A DNA stretch of 64,000 nucleotides from Cellulomonas shaoxiangyii (GTDB lineage Bacteria > Actinomycetota > Actinomycetes > Actinomycetales > Cellulomonadaceae): positions 3,038,001 to 3,102,000 of the forward strand of contig NZ_CP039291.1 of assembly GCF_004798685.1 (NCBI RefSeq). The letters are read 5' to 3'. The notes beneath the pieces are model-generated. The model was not told the origin of the DNA. It saw nothing but the letters and a program-made list of their open reading frames with translations, and did not search any database. The position numbers and the translations under genes are program-made. This document shows, piece after piece, positions 36,354 to 44,957 of the stretch. Each line of letters starts with the position of its first letter. Positions within the stretch are counted from its first letter, which is position 1.

Positions 36354-36413
36354 GGCAGGGCCGATGCGGGCAGGGCCGATGCGGGCAGGGCGGATGCGGG
36401 CAGGGCGGACGCA
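36354..36413. repeat. 15-nt tandem repeat, four copies
   Basis: GGCAGGGCCGATGCG occurs twice perfectly and twice with one to three changes, in uninterrupted tandem, in the gap between rsmA and the Rpf-type gene. Confidence 0.85.
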
Positions 36414-36417
36414 CCGC

Positions 36418-36447
36418 GGCCCCGCCTCCGGGGTCGGGGGCGGGGCC
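36418..36447 (-). terminator. hairpin terminator after the Rpf-type gene
   Basis: GGCCCCGCC (36418-36426) pairs with GGCGGGGCC (36439-36447) as a perfect 9-bp stem with a 12-nt loop, 16 nt past the stop codon. Confidence 0.65.
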
Positions 36448-36463
36448 GGTGGGGCGGGTCGCG

Positions 36464-37852
36464 TCAGCTGAACAGGTTCTTGCCGCAGTGCGGCCACTGC
36501 CCGGCGCCCGAGCGGTTGTAGAGCATCTTGGCGCGGGCGGTCTGCTCCTCGGCCGACGCCTGCGACGGCAGGCCGCTGCCACCCACGGCCTGCCACGTGG
36601 CGACCGAGAACTGGTACAGCCCGTGGTACTTGCCGGTGGAGGACACGATGTCGGCGCGGCCACCGGACTCGCACTTGGCGAGCGCCGCCCAGTTGAGGGA
36701 GTCCGCGTCGCCGCCGGCCGTGATCGGTCCGGCCGCGCCGCCCGCGGCGGGTGCGGCGGGGGCCGCGGGACGCGCGGGCGCCGCGGGTGCCGGCGCCGGC
36801 TTGGGCGCCGGGCGCGGCTTGGTGCCCACCGAGACGACCTCCTCGACCGGCTGCTGCGTGACGGCGTCGAGAAGCGGCAGACGACGCTGCTCGGCCCCGT
36901 TGACGGTCGTGACGCGCTCGACCACCGTGCGGACCCCGGCGACGCCGGCCTGCGCGACCGCGCGCTCGCCCGTGTACCGGGCGGCGTCGTCCTGCGTGCG
37001 CGACGTGAACGGCACCTCGTGCGTCGTCGTGACGTTCTGCACCACGACGCGCTCCACGAGCACGTCGACACGGCCGTCGGCGCCGCGCACGACCTGCACG
37101 CGGTCCAGCGGCGTCAGCGTCACGCCGAGCTCGCCCAGCACGCTCGCGACGGTCGCGTCGGCGTCGCTCACCGGCAGCACCTGGCCGTCGACGTGCACCT
37201 CGGCGGCGCCGCGGACGACGAGCTCGAGCGGCAGCTCGGGGCGGCCGCCGGCGGACGAGCGGGACGCGACCAGCGCGACGCTGCTCGCACGGTCGGCGAG
37301 GTCCGTGAGCGCCTCCTCGGCGGACAGCGCGGTGGTCCAGACGACCTCCTCGGCGCCGTCCATCGCCACCGTGACGGGCGTCGCGTGGCGGACGACGACC
37401 TCGAGGCCGTCGGTGAGCGCACCGGACGCCGACACGACGTCCCTGTCGCCCACGACGACGCCCTCCTCGTCGAGGAGCCCTTCGACCGAGCCGGCGAACG
37501 TGGACACCTCCTGCGTGCGCCCGTCGACGTCGAGCACCACCGCCTTGTGGACGTGGGCGTAGCCGGCGGTGCCGGCGCCCACGACGAGCGCGGCGACGCC
37601 CGCGGTGACCGCGAGCCAGCGCGTGCGGCGGGGCGGTGCGGCGGGCTCGGCTGCGTCGGAGGAGGTCGTGCCGGTGGTGGGGGTCGAGAACTGCACGAGG
37701 CTCCAGCCGTCGTCGTGCCCGGGCACGGGGAGCGGTGCGCCGGTCGGCGCCCGGCGGGTGCGCACGCCCGCTGCGTGAGCAGCTCGGCGGGCCACGGCCC
37801 CACCGGCCCGGATCCCCGATCCGGCCGTCAGCACACCGCGGATCGGGCGCAC
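36464..37852 (-). CDS. RpfB-like resuscitation-promoting factor (DUF348/G5/Rpf domains)
   Basis: A secreted or membrane-anchored cell-wall hydrolase of up to 462 residues. After a cytoplasmic tail, one hydrophobic segment near residues 79-100 acts as an anchor. Three DUF348 repeats follow ([44 protein letters not shown]), then a G5 domain near [10 protein letters not shown], a Pro/Ala-rich linker, and the C-terminal Rpf domain with the catalytic glutamate in ALAKCESGG and its disulfide partner in PHCGKN. RpfB proteins cleave peptidoglycan and help dormant cells regrow. The start is uncertain: GTG 37852 is used, GTG 37765 is possible. A GTAAC/GTGAC repeat lies upstream. Confidence 0.92.
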   Translation of the reverse strand: MRPIRGVLTAGSGIRAGGAVARRAAHAAGVRTRRAPTGAPLPVPGHDDGWSLVQFSTPTTGTTSSDAAEPAAPPRRTRWLAVTAGVAALVVGAGTAGYAHVHKAVVLDVDGRTQEVSTFAGSVEGLLDEEGVVVGDRDVVSASGALTDGLEVVVRHATPVTVAMDGAEEVVWTTALSAEEALTDLADRASSVALVASRSSAGGRPELPLELVVRGAAEVHVDGQVLPVSDADATVASVLGELGVTLTPLDRVQVVRGADGRVDVLVERVVVQNVTTTHEVPFTSRTQDDAARYTGERAVAQAGVAGVRTVVERVTTVNGAEQRRLPLLDAVTQQPVEEVVSVGTKPRPAPKPAPAPAAPARPAAPAAPAAGGAAGPITAGGDADSLNWAALAKCESGGRADIVSSTGKYHGLYQFSVATWQAVGGSGLPSQASAEEQTARAKMLYNRSGAGQWPHCGKNLFS

Positions 37853-37911
37853 TCGCCGCGGCTGGCGGCCTGGCCCGAGCGGGCACGGCCGGTCAATCGC
37901 GACACGCGACC

Positions 37912-37927
37912 GTAACGGAATTGTGAC
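37912..37927 (-). promoter_or_regulatory. GTAAC-N6-GTGAC direct repeat, candidate MtrA box (Rpf-type gene)
   Basis: GTAAC (37912-37916) and GTGAC (37923-37927) are direct half-sites 11 nt apart, one helical turn, as read on the plus strand. Downstream on the minus strand TTGACC (37896-37891) is a possible -35, so the box is placed as for an activator. Confidence 0.6.
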
Positions 37928-37986
37928 CCCGCTGCCAACCCCCTGAGGCGCACGTCACCCGGCGCGCGCCGGGCGCTGCACGGGGG

Positions 37987-39291
37987 TCAGTACCAGTTCT
38001 TCGCCTGCGAGTGCGCCCAGGCGCCGCAGGGGTTGCCGTACCGGCCGGCGATGTAGCCGAGGCCCCAGGTGATCTGCGTGGCCGGGTTGGTCCGCCAGTC
38101 GGCGCCCGCGCTGGCCATCTTGGAGCCCGGCAGCGCCTGCGGGATGCCGTACGCCGACGACGACGGGTTGTCCGCGTCGACGCGCCACCCGCTCTCCTTG
38201 TTCCACAGCTTGAGCAGGCAGGCGAACTGGTCGTCGCCCCACCCGCGCGCCGCCGCGAGCTCCTTGCCGATCGCCTGCGCCGTGCCCGGCTCGACCGACA
38301 CCTCCGCCGGGTCGGGCAGCGGTGCCGTCCCCACCCGGATCACCTGGTCGACCGGCGGCACCGTCACCATCGACGCGACCGGCGTGCGGCCGACGACGAC
38401 GCCGCCCACCACGTCGAGCGCGTACGTCGTGGTGCGCACCCCGGCGCGTCCGGCGGTCTGGACCTTGCGCGTGCCCGTCACGAGCGTCGCGTCCTCGACC
38501 TCCTTCTCCGCGAACGGCACGGTCTCGGTCACGGTCTCCCCCGAGCTCGCGGCGCGGGTCACCAGCACGACCAGCCCGTCCACGGCCGCCGCGTCGAGCG
38601 GGACGGACACGCGGTCGCCCTCCTCGAGCACGAGCCCGATGTCGCGCAGCGCGTCGCGGACCGTCGCACCGCTGCTGACGCCGTCGATGACCTGGCCGTC
38701 GACGACCAGGTGCACGGTCTTCTGCGTCGAGACCCGCAGCACGTCGCGGCCCACCTCGGCCGACCGGGACGCGGACAGGCGCACGCCGTCACGCAGGCCC
38801 AGGCCGTCGACGGCCTCGCCCACGGTCAGCGCCGTCGTCCACACCGACCGCTCCTCGCCGTCGACCTCCACGTCGATCTCGCGCCCGTGCCGCACGACGA
38901 CCTGGCTGGTACGGCCCACGGGGGCGTCGAGGTCGGGCGCGACGAGGTCGCGCTCGCCCACCTCGATCTCCGCGGCGGCGAGCACGTCACCCACGGTCCG
39001 GCCGAACGCCTGCACCTCGACCTCGCGCCCGTCGACGTCGACGGTCACGTCCTTGTGCAGCGCGGCGAACGCGGTCGTCCCGCCCATCACGAGCGCCAGG
39101 ACGGTCGCCTGCGCCACGCCGTGCGCGAGCCGACGCGCGGGGCGCGGCGTGCCCTCGCCGGTGCGGCGGTGGGTGCGGTCGGGACCGGTCACTGTGTCCT
39201 TCGGGTCGGCGGGCGGGATCACGTGCCCTGGTGCGTGGTCGGACGGTGCCGCGGGTCCGTGCTGCCCGGGGCTCGCCCGTCCCGTGGTCAT
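37987..39291 (-). CDS. DUF348/G5 protein with SLT-like lytic transglycosylase domain
   Basis: A 434-residue paralogue of the preceding Rpf-type protein. A hydrophobic anchor (TVLALVMGGTTAFAAL) is followed by three DUF348 repeats (HKDVTVDVDGREVEV, EIDVEVDGEERSVW, KTVHLVVDGQVIDG), a G5 region (VPFAEKEVEDATL) and a C-terminal catalytic domain. Unlike the Rpf end of its neighbour, it has LLKLWNKESGWRVDA, SSSAYGIPQALPGSKMA and ITWGLGYIAGRYG, the soluble lytic transglycosylase (SLT-like) type with catalytic E in KESGW. It should cut peptidoglycan glycan strands. The start ATG 39291 is chosen; GTG 39192 with GAAGGA close upstream is an alternative. Confidence 0.88.
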   Translation of the reverse strand: MTTGRASPGQHGPAAPSDHAPGHVIPPADPKDTVTGPDRTHRRTGEGTPRPARRLAHGVAQATVLALVMGGTTAFAALHKDVTVDVDGREVEVQAFGRTVGDVLAAAEIEVGERDLVAPDLDAPVGRTSQVVVRHGREIDVEVDGEERSVWTTALTVGEAVDGLGLRDGVRLSASRSAEVGRDVLRVSTQKTVHLVVDGQVIDGVSSGATVRDALRDIGLVLEEGDRVSVPLDAAAVDGLVVLVTRAASSGETVTETVPFAEKEVEDATLVTGTRKVQTAGRAGVRTTTYALDVVGGVVVGRTPVASMVTVPPVDQVIRVGTAPLPDPAEVSVEPGTAQAIGKELAAARGWGDDQFACLLKLWNKESGWRVDADNPSSSAYGIPQALPGSKMASAGADWRTNPATQITWGLGYIAGRYGNPCGAWAHSQAKNWY

Positions 39292-39345
39292 CGGCAGCCG
39301 TGCGGAGCACCTTGACGGGCGTCCGCCACGGTTCCGCCACCGACC

Positions 39346-39361
39346 GTAACCGATCCGTGAC
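39346..39361 (-). promoter_or_regulatory. GTAAC-N6-GTGAC direct repeat, candidate MtrA box (SLT-type gene)
   Basis: GTAAC (39346-39350) and GTGAC (39357-39361) match the repeat upstream of the neighbouring Rpf-type gene in half-sites, spacing and flanks (CGACC before, a C/T after). It lies about 55 nt before the ATG. Confidence 0.6.
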
Positions 39362-39440
39362 CTGGCGACCACCCCGCGGGGCGCCGCGGTGGACATCCGT
39401 CCAGCACTGCCCGAGCCCGGCGAGCACCGCACGGCGCGCC

Positions 39441-40373
39441 TCACCAGGAGCCGTAGACCGCCTCCGCGGCAGCGCCGACCTGCGCGCACACGTCCCCGAG
39501 CGACCGGCCCGTGACCTCGGCGACGGTCCGCACGGTGCCCGGCAGCAGGTACGGCGCGTTCGGGCGGCCGCGGTACGGGTGCACCGTGAGGTACGGCGCG
39601 TCGGTCTCGACCAGCACGAGCGCCGGCGGCAGCACGCGCAGCGCGGCGCGCAGGTCGTCGTTGGCGGGGAACGACACCGGCCCGGCGAACGAGCAGAACC
39701 ACCCGTGGCGCGCCGCGACCTCCGCGAGGGCCGCCCCGCCGGAGAAGCAGTGGAACACCGTCCGCTCGGGTGCCCCGTCACGCAGCAGGACGTCGACGAC
39801 CTCCTCGTGCGCGTCGCGGTCGTGGATCTGCAGGGCCAGGCCGAGCTCCTTGGCGAGCGCGACGTGCGCGCGGAACGCCTCCCGCTGCACCGCACGGCCC
39901 GCGTCGCCGGCACGGAAGAAGTCCAGCCCGGTCTCCCCGATCGCCCGCACGCGCGGGTTGTCCCGCGCCACGGCCGCGACGCGCGCGACCGCCTCGTCGA
40001 GCGGGACGTCGTGCCGCGGCTGCGGGTCGGGGTCGAGCCCGTCGGGTGCGACCTCCCGGACGCCAGCGTGCAGCACCGCCTCGTTGGGGTGGATCGCGAC
40101 CGCACCCACGAGCGCGCCGTGCGCCCGCACGGCCGCGTCCGTCCACGCGAGCGCGTCGAGGTCGCAGCCGACCTGCACCATCCGGGTCACCCCGACCTGC
40201 GCCGCCCGCGCCAGGTGCGCCGCGAGGTCGGGGTGCACGCCCGGGTCGGTGGGGTCCCAGCCGTCCGCGCGCCAGTCGACGACCGACTCGAGGTGCGTGT
40301 GGTCGTCGATGACGGGCAGCGGCAGCGGCTCCGGCGCGGGCGGCCAGCCGCGCTCCCTCTGCTTGCGGCCCAT
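39441..40373 (-). CDS. tatD: TatD-family metal-dependent hydrolase/DNase
   Basis: A 310-residue amidohydrolase-fold enzyme. VIDDHTHLES supplies the first two metal histidines, IGETGLDFFR the bridging glutamate, LQIHDRDAHEEVVDVL and FHCFSGG further metal histidines, and VLVETDAPYLTV the catalytic aspartate. TatD enzymes act as 3'-5' exonucleases or deoxyribonucleases in DNA repair and turnover. The ATG shares its A with the metG stop (TGATG), so it is translated after metG. Confidence 0.93.
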   Translation of the reverse strand: MGRKQRERGWPPAPEPLPLPVIDDHTHLESVVDWRADGWDPTDPGVHPDLAAHLARAAQVGVTRMVQVGCDLDALAWTDAAVRAHGALVGAVAIHPNEAVLHAGVREVAPDGLDPDPQPRHDVPLDEAVARVAAVARDNPRVRAIGETGLDFFRAGDAGRAVQREAFRAHVALAKELGLALQIHDRDAHEEVVDVLLRDGAPERTVFHCFSGGAALAEVAARHGWFCSFAGPVSFPANDDLRAALRVLPPALVLVETDAPYLTVHPYRGRPNAPYLLPGTVRTVAEVTGRSLGDVCAQVGAAAEAVYGSW

Positions 40374-42166
40374 CAGCCCTGGCGCAGCCGGTCGAGCTCC
40401 TCCTCGACGATCGCGTCGTCGAGCTTCGTGAACACCGGCGTCGGCTTCGCGACCGGCGTGCCCGGCACGACCGCGCGCGGCTGCCACGGCGCGACCGTCG
40501 CACCGAGCCGGTAGTCGCCCGTGATGACGGGGTAGCCCCGCGAGTCGTCGTCGAGGTCCGTGACCTCGTCGATGCGGGGCTGCGGCGAGAACGTCCCCGT
40601 GCCGCCGAAGGTCTCGTGCACCTGCTGCGCGGCGAACGGCAGGAACGGCGCGAGCAGCGTGTTGAGGTCGCTCACCGCCTGCGTCGTCGTGTGCAGCACG
40701 GTCGCGAGGCGGTCCGGGTCGCCCTTGAGCTTCCACGGCTCCGTCTCGGAGACGTACCGGTTCGCCTCACCGACCACGCGCATGGCCTCGCCCAGGGCGG
40801 CGCGCTGGCGGTGCGTGCCGACGAGCTCCCCGACACGGCCGAACGCGGTCGTCACCTCGGCCAGCAGCGCCTCGTCCACGGGCTGGCGCTGCCCCGGCGT
40901 CGGGATCACGCCGAAGTTCTTGTGCACCATGCTCGCGGTGCGGTTGACGAGGTTGCCCCACCCGGCGACGAGCTCGTCGTTCGTGCGGCGCTTGAACTCC
41001 TGCCACGTGAAGTCGACGTCCTGCGCCTCGGGCCCCGCCGCGGAGATGTAGTACCGCAGCGCGTCCGGCTGGTACCGCGACAGCATGTCGCGCACGAGGA
41101 TGACAACCCCGCGCGAGGACGAGAACTGCTTGCCCTCGACGTTGAGGAACTCGCTCGAGACGACCTCGGTCGGGAGGTTGAGCGACCCGTAGGCACCCGG
41201 CTCGCCGCCGCGCGCGCCCTTGCCGTCGTAGGCGAGCAGCTCCGCCGGCCAGATCTGGCTGTGGAACGTGATGTTGTCCTTGCCCATGAAGTAGTACGAC
41301 AGCGCGGACGGATCGTTCCACCACTGCCGCCACGCGTCCGGGTCGCCGCTGCGCCGCGCCCACTCGACCGACGCGGACAGGTACCCGATCACCGCGTCGA
41401 ACCACACGTACAGGCGCTTGGCGTTGTTGTCCTCCCAGCCCGGCAGCGGCACCGGGATGCCCCAGTCGATGTCCCGCGTCATGGCGCGCGGGCGCACGTC
41501 GTCGAGCAGGTTGAGCGAGAACTTCAGGACGTTCGGACGCCACTGCGTGCGCGTGCGCAGCCACGCGCCGAGCGCGTCCGTGAGCGCGGGCAGGTCGAGG
41601 AAGAAGTGCTCGGACTCGACGAACTTCGGCGTCTCGCCGTTGATGCGGCTGCGCGGGTTCTTCAGGTCGATCGGGTCGAGCTGGTTGCCGCAGTTGTCGC
41701 ACTGGTCGCCGCGCGCACCGTCGTACCCGCAGATCGGGCACGTGCCCTCGATGTAGCGGTCCGGCAGGGTGCGGCCCGTCGACGGGCTGACCGCGCCCAT
41801 CGTCGTCCTCGCGACCATGTACCCGTTCTTGTGCACCGTGCGGAACATCTCCTGCACGACCGCGTAGTGGTTGCGCGTCGTCGTGCGCGTGAACAGGTCG
41901 TAGGACAGGCCGAGCTGCGTGAGGTCCTCGACGATGACGCGGTTGTACCGGTCCGCGAGCTCCTGCGCGCCGACGCCCTCCTTGTCGGCCTGCACGAGGA
42001 TCGGCGTCCCGTGCTCGTCCGTGCCCGACACCATGAGCACGTCGTGGCCCGCCATGCGCATGTACCGGCTGAACACGTCCGAGGGGACGCCGAACCCGGC
42101 GACATGACCGATGTGACGGGGGCCGTTGGCGTAGGGCCACGCGACGGCCGACAGGATGCGGGACAT
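40373..42166 (-). CDS. metG: methionine-tRNA ligase
   Basis: A 597-residue class I synthetase. [16 protein letters not shown] holds the HIGH motif, the CP insert has a four-cysteine zinc knuckle (CPIC, then CDNCG), and [12 protein letters not shown] and [17 protein letters not shown] line the active site. In place of KMSKS the sequence reads KQFSSSRG, so the second lysine of the loop is missing; such forms occur in other actinobacterial MetRS. No C-terminal tRNA-binding domain follows. It is leaderless by prediction and followed by tatD and the two cell-wall genes. Confidence 0.96.
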   Translation of the reverse strand: MSRILSAVAWPYANGPRHIGHVAGFGVPSDVFSRYMRMAGHDVLMVSGTDEHGTPILVQADKEGVGAQELADRYNRVIVEDLTQLGLSYDLFTRTTTRNHYAVVQEMFRTVHKNGYMVARTTMGAVSPSTGRTLPDRYIEGTCPICGYDGARGDQCDNCGNQLDPIDLKNPRSRINGETPKFVESEHFFLDLPALTDALGAWLRTRTQWRPNVLKFSLNLLDDVRPRAMTRDIDWGIPVPLPGWEDNNAKRLYVWFDAVIGYLSASVEWARRSGDPDAWRQWWNDPSALSYYFMGKDNITFHSQIWPAELLAYDGKGARGGEPGAYGSLNLPTEVVSSEFLNVEGKQFSSSRGVVILVRDMLSRYQPDALRYYISAAGPEAQDVDFTWQEFKRRTNDELVAGWGNLVNRTASMVHKNFGVIPTPGQRQPVDEALLAEVTTAFGRVGELVGTHRQRAALGEAMRVVGEANRYVSETEPWKLKGDPDRLATVLHTTTQAVSDLNTLLAPFLPFAAQQVHETFGGTGTFSPQPRIDEVTDLDDDSRGYPVITGDYRLGATVAPWQPRAVVPGTPVAKPTPVFTKLDDAIVEEELDRLRQG

Positions 42167-42172
42167 GCGCCG

Positions 42173-42178
42173 ATCCTA
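42173..42178 (-). promoter_or_regulatory. leaderless -10 of metG
   Basis: TAGGAT stands 6 nt before the metG ATG on the minus strand. Its first three bases are also the TAG stop codon of the upstream PH-domain gene. Confidence 0.6.
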
Positions 42179-43261
42179 GGTCGGACGCCCGTCCTCGCCG
42201 TCCGGCCTTCCGTCCGTCGGGCGGTCCGGCGCGGGCGGCGCGTCCCCGCCGGGGCGCGGCAGGGGCACGAACGTGGCCGTCGACTCGGACACGTCCCACG
42301 ACCGGTCGTCGGCGTCCTCCTCGGCCCGGCGGAGCGCGTCCTCGCCGGCGATCGCCTCCGCCTCGACGGCGAGCGGCGAGACGCTGGCCTCGGCGAGCGT
42401 CGGGGGCAGCGCACCGGCGCCCGGGTCGACGGCCGCGGCGGGCGCCGGCCCGGGGCCCGCGTCGACGCGGATCGGCTGCGTGTCGGCCTCGCCCGGACGC
42501 GCGCCCGCTCCCGGCCACGCCGGCGCCACCGACGGCGGACGCGTCACGGGCCGGGTCCACCGCGCGCCACCGGCAGCACCGGCACCACCCGCCGCACCCG
42601 GGCCGCCGCCCGCGAACGCGGCCGCCGGCTGCCCGCCCCCGGCCGGCGGCCCGGCCGGCGCGCGTCCCGGCCACGCCAACCCGTGCGAGCGGGCGAACGC
42701 CTCCTGCGACGCGACCCGGGGTGCCCCGTCGCCCCCGTGCGGCGCGGCGGGCGTGAAGATCAGCGCGCACAGGTCCCGGTACGTCGCGTCGGGGCGCGCG
42801 ACCCAGTCGATGCTGCGCAGCGCCTGGTCCTGGCCCGCGGACTCCAGCAGGAACTGCCCGTAGCCCAGCACCTGCCCGAGCACGGACCGCGAGTACCGCA
42901 TGTCCGTGACCTTCATCAGCGGCATCATCCCGATCTGGTGCGTGACCAGACCCGTGAGCAGGAGCATCCGCTTGTCGGTCGCGACGAACCACTCCACGCG
43001 CCAGACGAGCGCGAACCAGCCGAGCCGCGCGAGCGCCGCGAGCCACAGCCACCACAGCCACAGCGCGCCGTCGCCGACCTCCGGCTGCAGCTCGAGGGTC
43101 AGCCACGCCACGACGACGAACACGGCGAGGCACGTCAGCGCGGGCTCGAGCAGCTTCGCCCAGTGCCGGCGCGTCGCGAGCACGACCCGCTCACCGGGCA
43201 GGACGTACCGGCGCAGCAGCCGGTGCGACATGACGATGCGTGTCGCGCGGTCCGCGCCCAT
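42176..43261 (-). CDS. PH-domain membrane protein with long disordered tail
   Basis: A 361-residue protein. The N-terminal 150 residues form a bacterial PH domain (bPH type): VLPGERVVLATRRHWAKLLEP, two hydrophobic segments (residues 38-60 and 68-88), then VEWFVATDKRMLLLTGLVTHQIGMMPLMKV and FLLESAGQDQALRSIDWV. The remaining 200 residues are Pro/Ala/Gly-rich and end in an acidic stretch, so they are probably unstructured. Function is unknown, though such proteins occur near cell-envelope genes. The ATG has GGGAGGGG 7 nt upstream; an ATG ten codons later is an alternative. The stop overlaps the metG promoter. Confidence 0.85.
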   Translation of the reverse strand: MGADRATRIVMSHRLLRRYVLPGERVVLATRRHWAKLLEPALTCLAVFVVVAWLTLELQPEVGDGALWLWWLWLAALARLGWFALVWRVEWFVATDKRMLLLTGLVTHQIGMMPLMKVTDMRYSRSVLGQVLGYGQFLLESAGQDQALRSIDWVARPDATYRDLCALIFTPAAPHGGDGAPRVASQEAFARSHGLAWPGRAPAGPPAGGGQPAAAFAGGGPGAAGGAGAAGGARWTRPVTRPPSVAPAWPGAGARPGEADTQPIRVDAGPGPAPAAAVDPGAGALPPTLAEASVSPLAVEAEAIAGEDALRRAEEDADDRSWDVSESTATFVPLPRPGGDAPPAPDRPTDGRPDGEDGRPT

Positions 43262-43291
43262 GTCGTCACCCCTCCCGGTGCGCCGGCGCCG

Positions 43292-43462
43292 TCACTCCCC
43301 CGCCAGGTTGCGGAAGAACTCCCCGAAGCCCTGGATCGCGGCCCACAGGAAGTCCCAGACGGACCGGACGACGTCGGCGGCCCGGTCCGGGTTCGTCACG
43401 ACCGCGTACACCAGGAAGATGACGACGACCCACATCAGGATGCTCTTCGCCCTCGCCGGCAT
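43292..43462 (-). CDS. small single-pass membrane protein, 56 residues
   Basis: A short gene with an ATG at 43462 and a strong GGAAGGAG site 6 nt upstream. The protein begins MPARAKSILMWVVVIFLVYA, one hydrophobic segment after a basic start, followed by an amphipathic aromatic stretch (VWDFLWAAIQGFGEFFRN). It ends 30 nt before the PH-domain gene on the same strand, so the two are probably cotranscribed. Homologues were not recognised by name; the codon bias and ribosome-binding site make it a real gene rather than chance. A role with the PH-domain protein is inference. Confidence 0.75.
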   Translation of the reverse strand: MPARAKSILMWVVVIFLVYAVVTNPDRAADVVRSVWDFLWAAIQGFGEFFRNLAGE

Positions 43463-43567
43463 GACGGCTCCTTCCGGGGTGCAGGTGGTCGGCGCACACA
43501 GTACCGATCGTCACGAACCCGGACACGGTGGACACGCCGGACACGCCGGGCGGACCCGGTCCCGGGA

Positions 43568-44818
43568 TCAGCCGACGCGCACGCGCAGCAGGCGGTCGTC
43601 GCCGGGGCGAGGGTCGCCGCGGCCGTCCGTGTTGTTCGTCAGCACCCACAGCGAGCCGTCCGGCGCGGCCTCGACCGCGCGCAGGCGCCCGTGCTCCCCC
43701 GCGAGCAGCGGCTGCGGCGTGCCGACACCCGCCGCGTCCTGCGCCGGGTCCGCGAGCGCCGCGGGGTCGACCGGGCGCAGCGGGACCCGCCACAGCGTCT
43801 CCCCGCGCAGCCCGGCGAGGTAGACGCCCTCGTCGGTGACCGCGAGGCCGCTGGGCGACGCGTCGTCGGTCGACCAATGCGCGACGGGGTCCACGAACCC
43901 CTGCGCCGCGCCGCCGGTGCCCTCGACGGACGGCCAGCCGTGGTCGGCACCGGCGTGCAGCACGTTGAGCTCGTCCCACGTGTCCTGCCCGAACTCGGCG
44001 GCGAACGCGCGGCCGTCGGGCGCCCACCCGATGCCCTGCACGTTGCGGTGCCCCCGCGTCCACACCGGGGACGCGGGGTCCGGGTTGCCGGGTGCGGGCG
44101 CACCGTCGGCGGTCACGCGCAGCACCTTGCCGCCGAGGCTGGCCGGGTCCGGCGCGAGGCCCGTCTCGTAGACGTCGCCCGTCGTGACGTAGAGCGCGCC
44201 GTCGGGCCCGAAGGCCAGCCGTCCGCCGTTGTGGTTGGTGCCGCGGGGGATGCCGGTGACCACCGCGCGCACCGGGCCGAGCGTCGTGCCGTCGAGCGTC
44301 GCGCGCAGCACCCGGTTGTCCTGCGCGGCCGTCACGTACAGCACCACGTCGACGGGCCCGCCGGCGGGCGCGCCGGGGACGACGGCGACGCCCAGCAGGC
44401 CGCCCTCGCCGCGCGGCACGGCGGTCGCAGCGACCTCGTCCGCGCCGGGGCCGGTCACCTCATCGACGGCGCCGTCGGGCCCGACCACCACGAGCCGCGC
44501 CGCGTCGCGCAGCGTGACGACCGCCCGCGCGTCGGGGAGGAACGCCAGCCCCCAGGGCGCGTCGAGGCCGGTCGCCACCTCCTCCACCGCGGTGACGGCG
44601 ACCGTCGGCACGTCGCGCACCGGCGACGTGGGCGCGGGCGCCGCGGTGGCGGGCACGTCGGCCGGGGTGGAGGTGGCGCTCCCGGCCGCGTCCGCGCCGG
44701 CGGTGGGGGTGCCGGACCCGACCGGGCCGCCCGTGCACCCCGTCAGCAGGGCGAGCGCCACCGCCGCGCCCGCGACCGCCGCCCCGCGCGTCGCGCGGAC
44801 CCTGAGCCGTCCGGCCAT
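43568..44818 (-). CDS. PQQ-dependent sugar dehydrogenase-like lipoprotein
   Basis: A 416-residue protein with a lipoprotein signal ending LTGC (C28), a Ser/Thr/Ala-rich linker to about residue 70, then a six-bladed propeller of the soluble glucose/aldose dehydrogenase family. GLDAPWGLAFLPDARAVVTL, GTNHNGGRLAFGPDGALYVT, HRNVQGIGWAPDGRAFAAEF and FGQDTWDELNVLHAGADHGW are conserved blade motifs, including the histidine that binds PQQ. It should oxidise sugars outside the membrane if PQQ is available. The ATG has GGGAGG 7 nt upstream. No PQQ synthesis genes are present in the window. Confidence 0.88.
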   Translation of the reverse strand: MAGRLRVRATRGAAVAGAAVALALLTGCTGGPVGSGTPTAGADAAGSATSTPADVPATAAPAPTSPVRDVPTVAVTAVEEVATGLDAPWGLAFLPDARAVVTLRDAARLVVVGPDGAVDEVTGPGADEVAATAVPRGEGGLLGVAVVPGAPAGGPVDVVLYVTAAQDNRVLRATLDGTTLGPVRAVVTGIPRGTNHNGGRLAFGPDGALYVTTGDVYETGLAPDPASLGGKVLRVTADGAPAPGNPDPASPVWTRGHRNVQGIGWAPDGRAFAAEFGQDTWDELNVLHAGADHGWPSVEGTGGAAQGFVDPVAHWSTDDASPSGLAVTDEGVYLAGLRGETLWRVPLRPVDPAALADPAQDAAGVGTPQPLLAGEHGRLRAVEAAPDGSLWVLTNNTDGRGDPRPGDDRLLRVRVG

Positions 44819-44945
44819 CGCGGCACCTCCCGTCGGGCCGCCGGGATGACGGCGCCCCCCAGCGTCCGCGCCGCGCGACCGCCACGCAAGGGCGCGTGTG
44901 GCGGGGCACACGCCGCGAGGACGGGACGCGGCGTGGCATACCACC

Positions 44946-44951
44946 GAGAAT
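44946..44951 (+). promoter_or_regulatory. leaderless -10 of pncA
   Basis: GAGAAT followed by 6 nt and the ATG, with no ribosome-binding site. Confidence 0.4.
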
Positions 44952-44957
44952 GTCCGG

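Noticed and set aside
37853..37986. Possible ydaO (cyclic di-AMP) riboswitch before the Rpf-type gene
   Set aside because: Such switches occur before rpf genes in other actinobacteria, but none of the conserved ydaO sequence blocks could be found in this 134-nt gap.
42167..42175. T-box or other leader riboswitch for metG
   Set aside because: The gap to the upstream gene is 9 nt and the predicted transcript is leaderless, so no leader RNA can exist.
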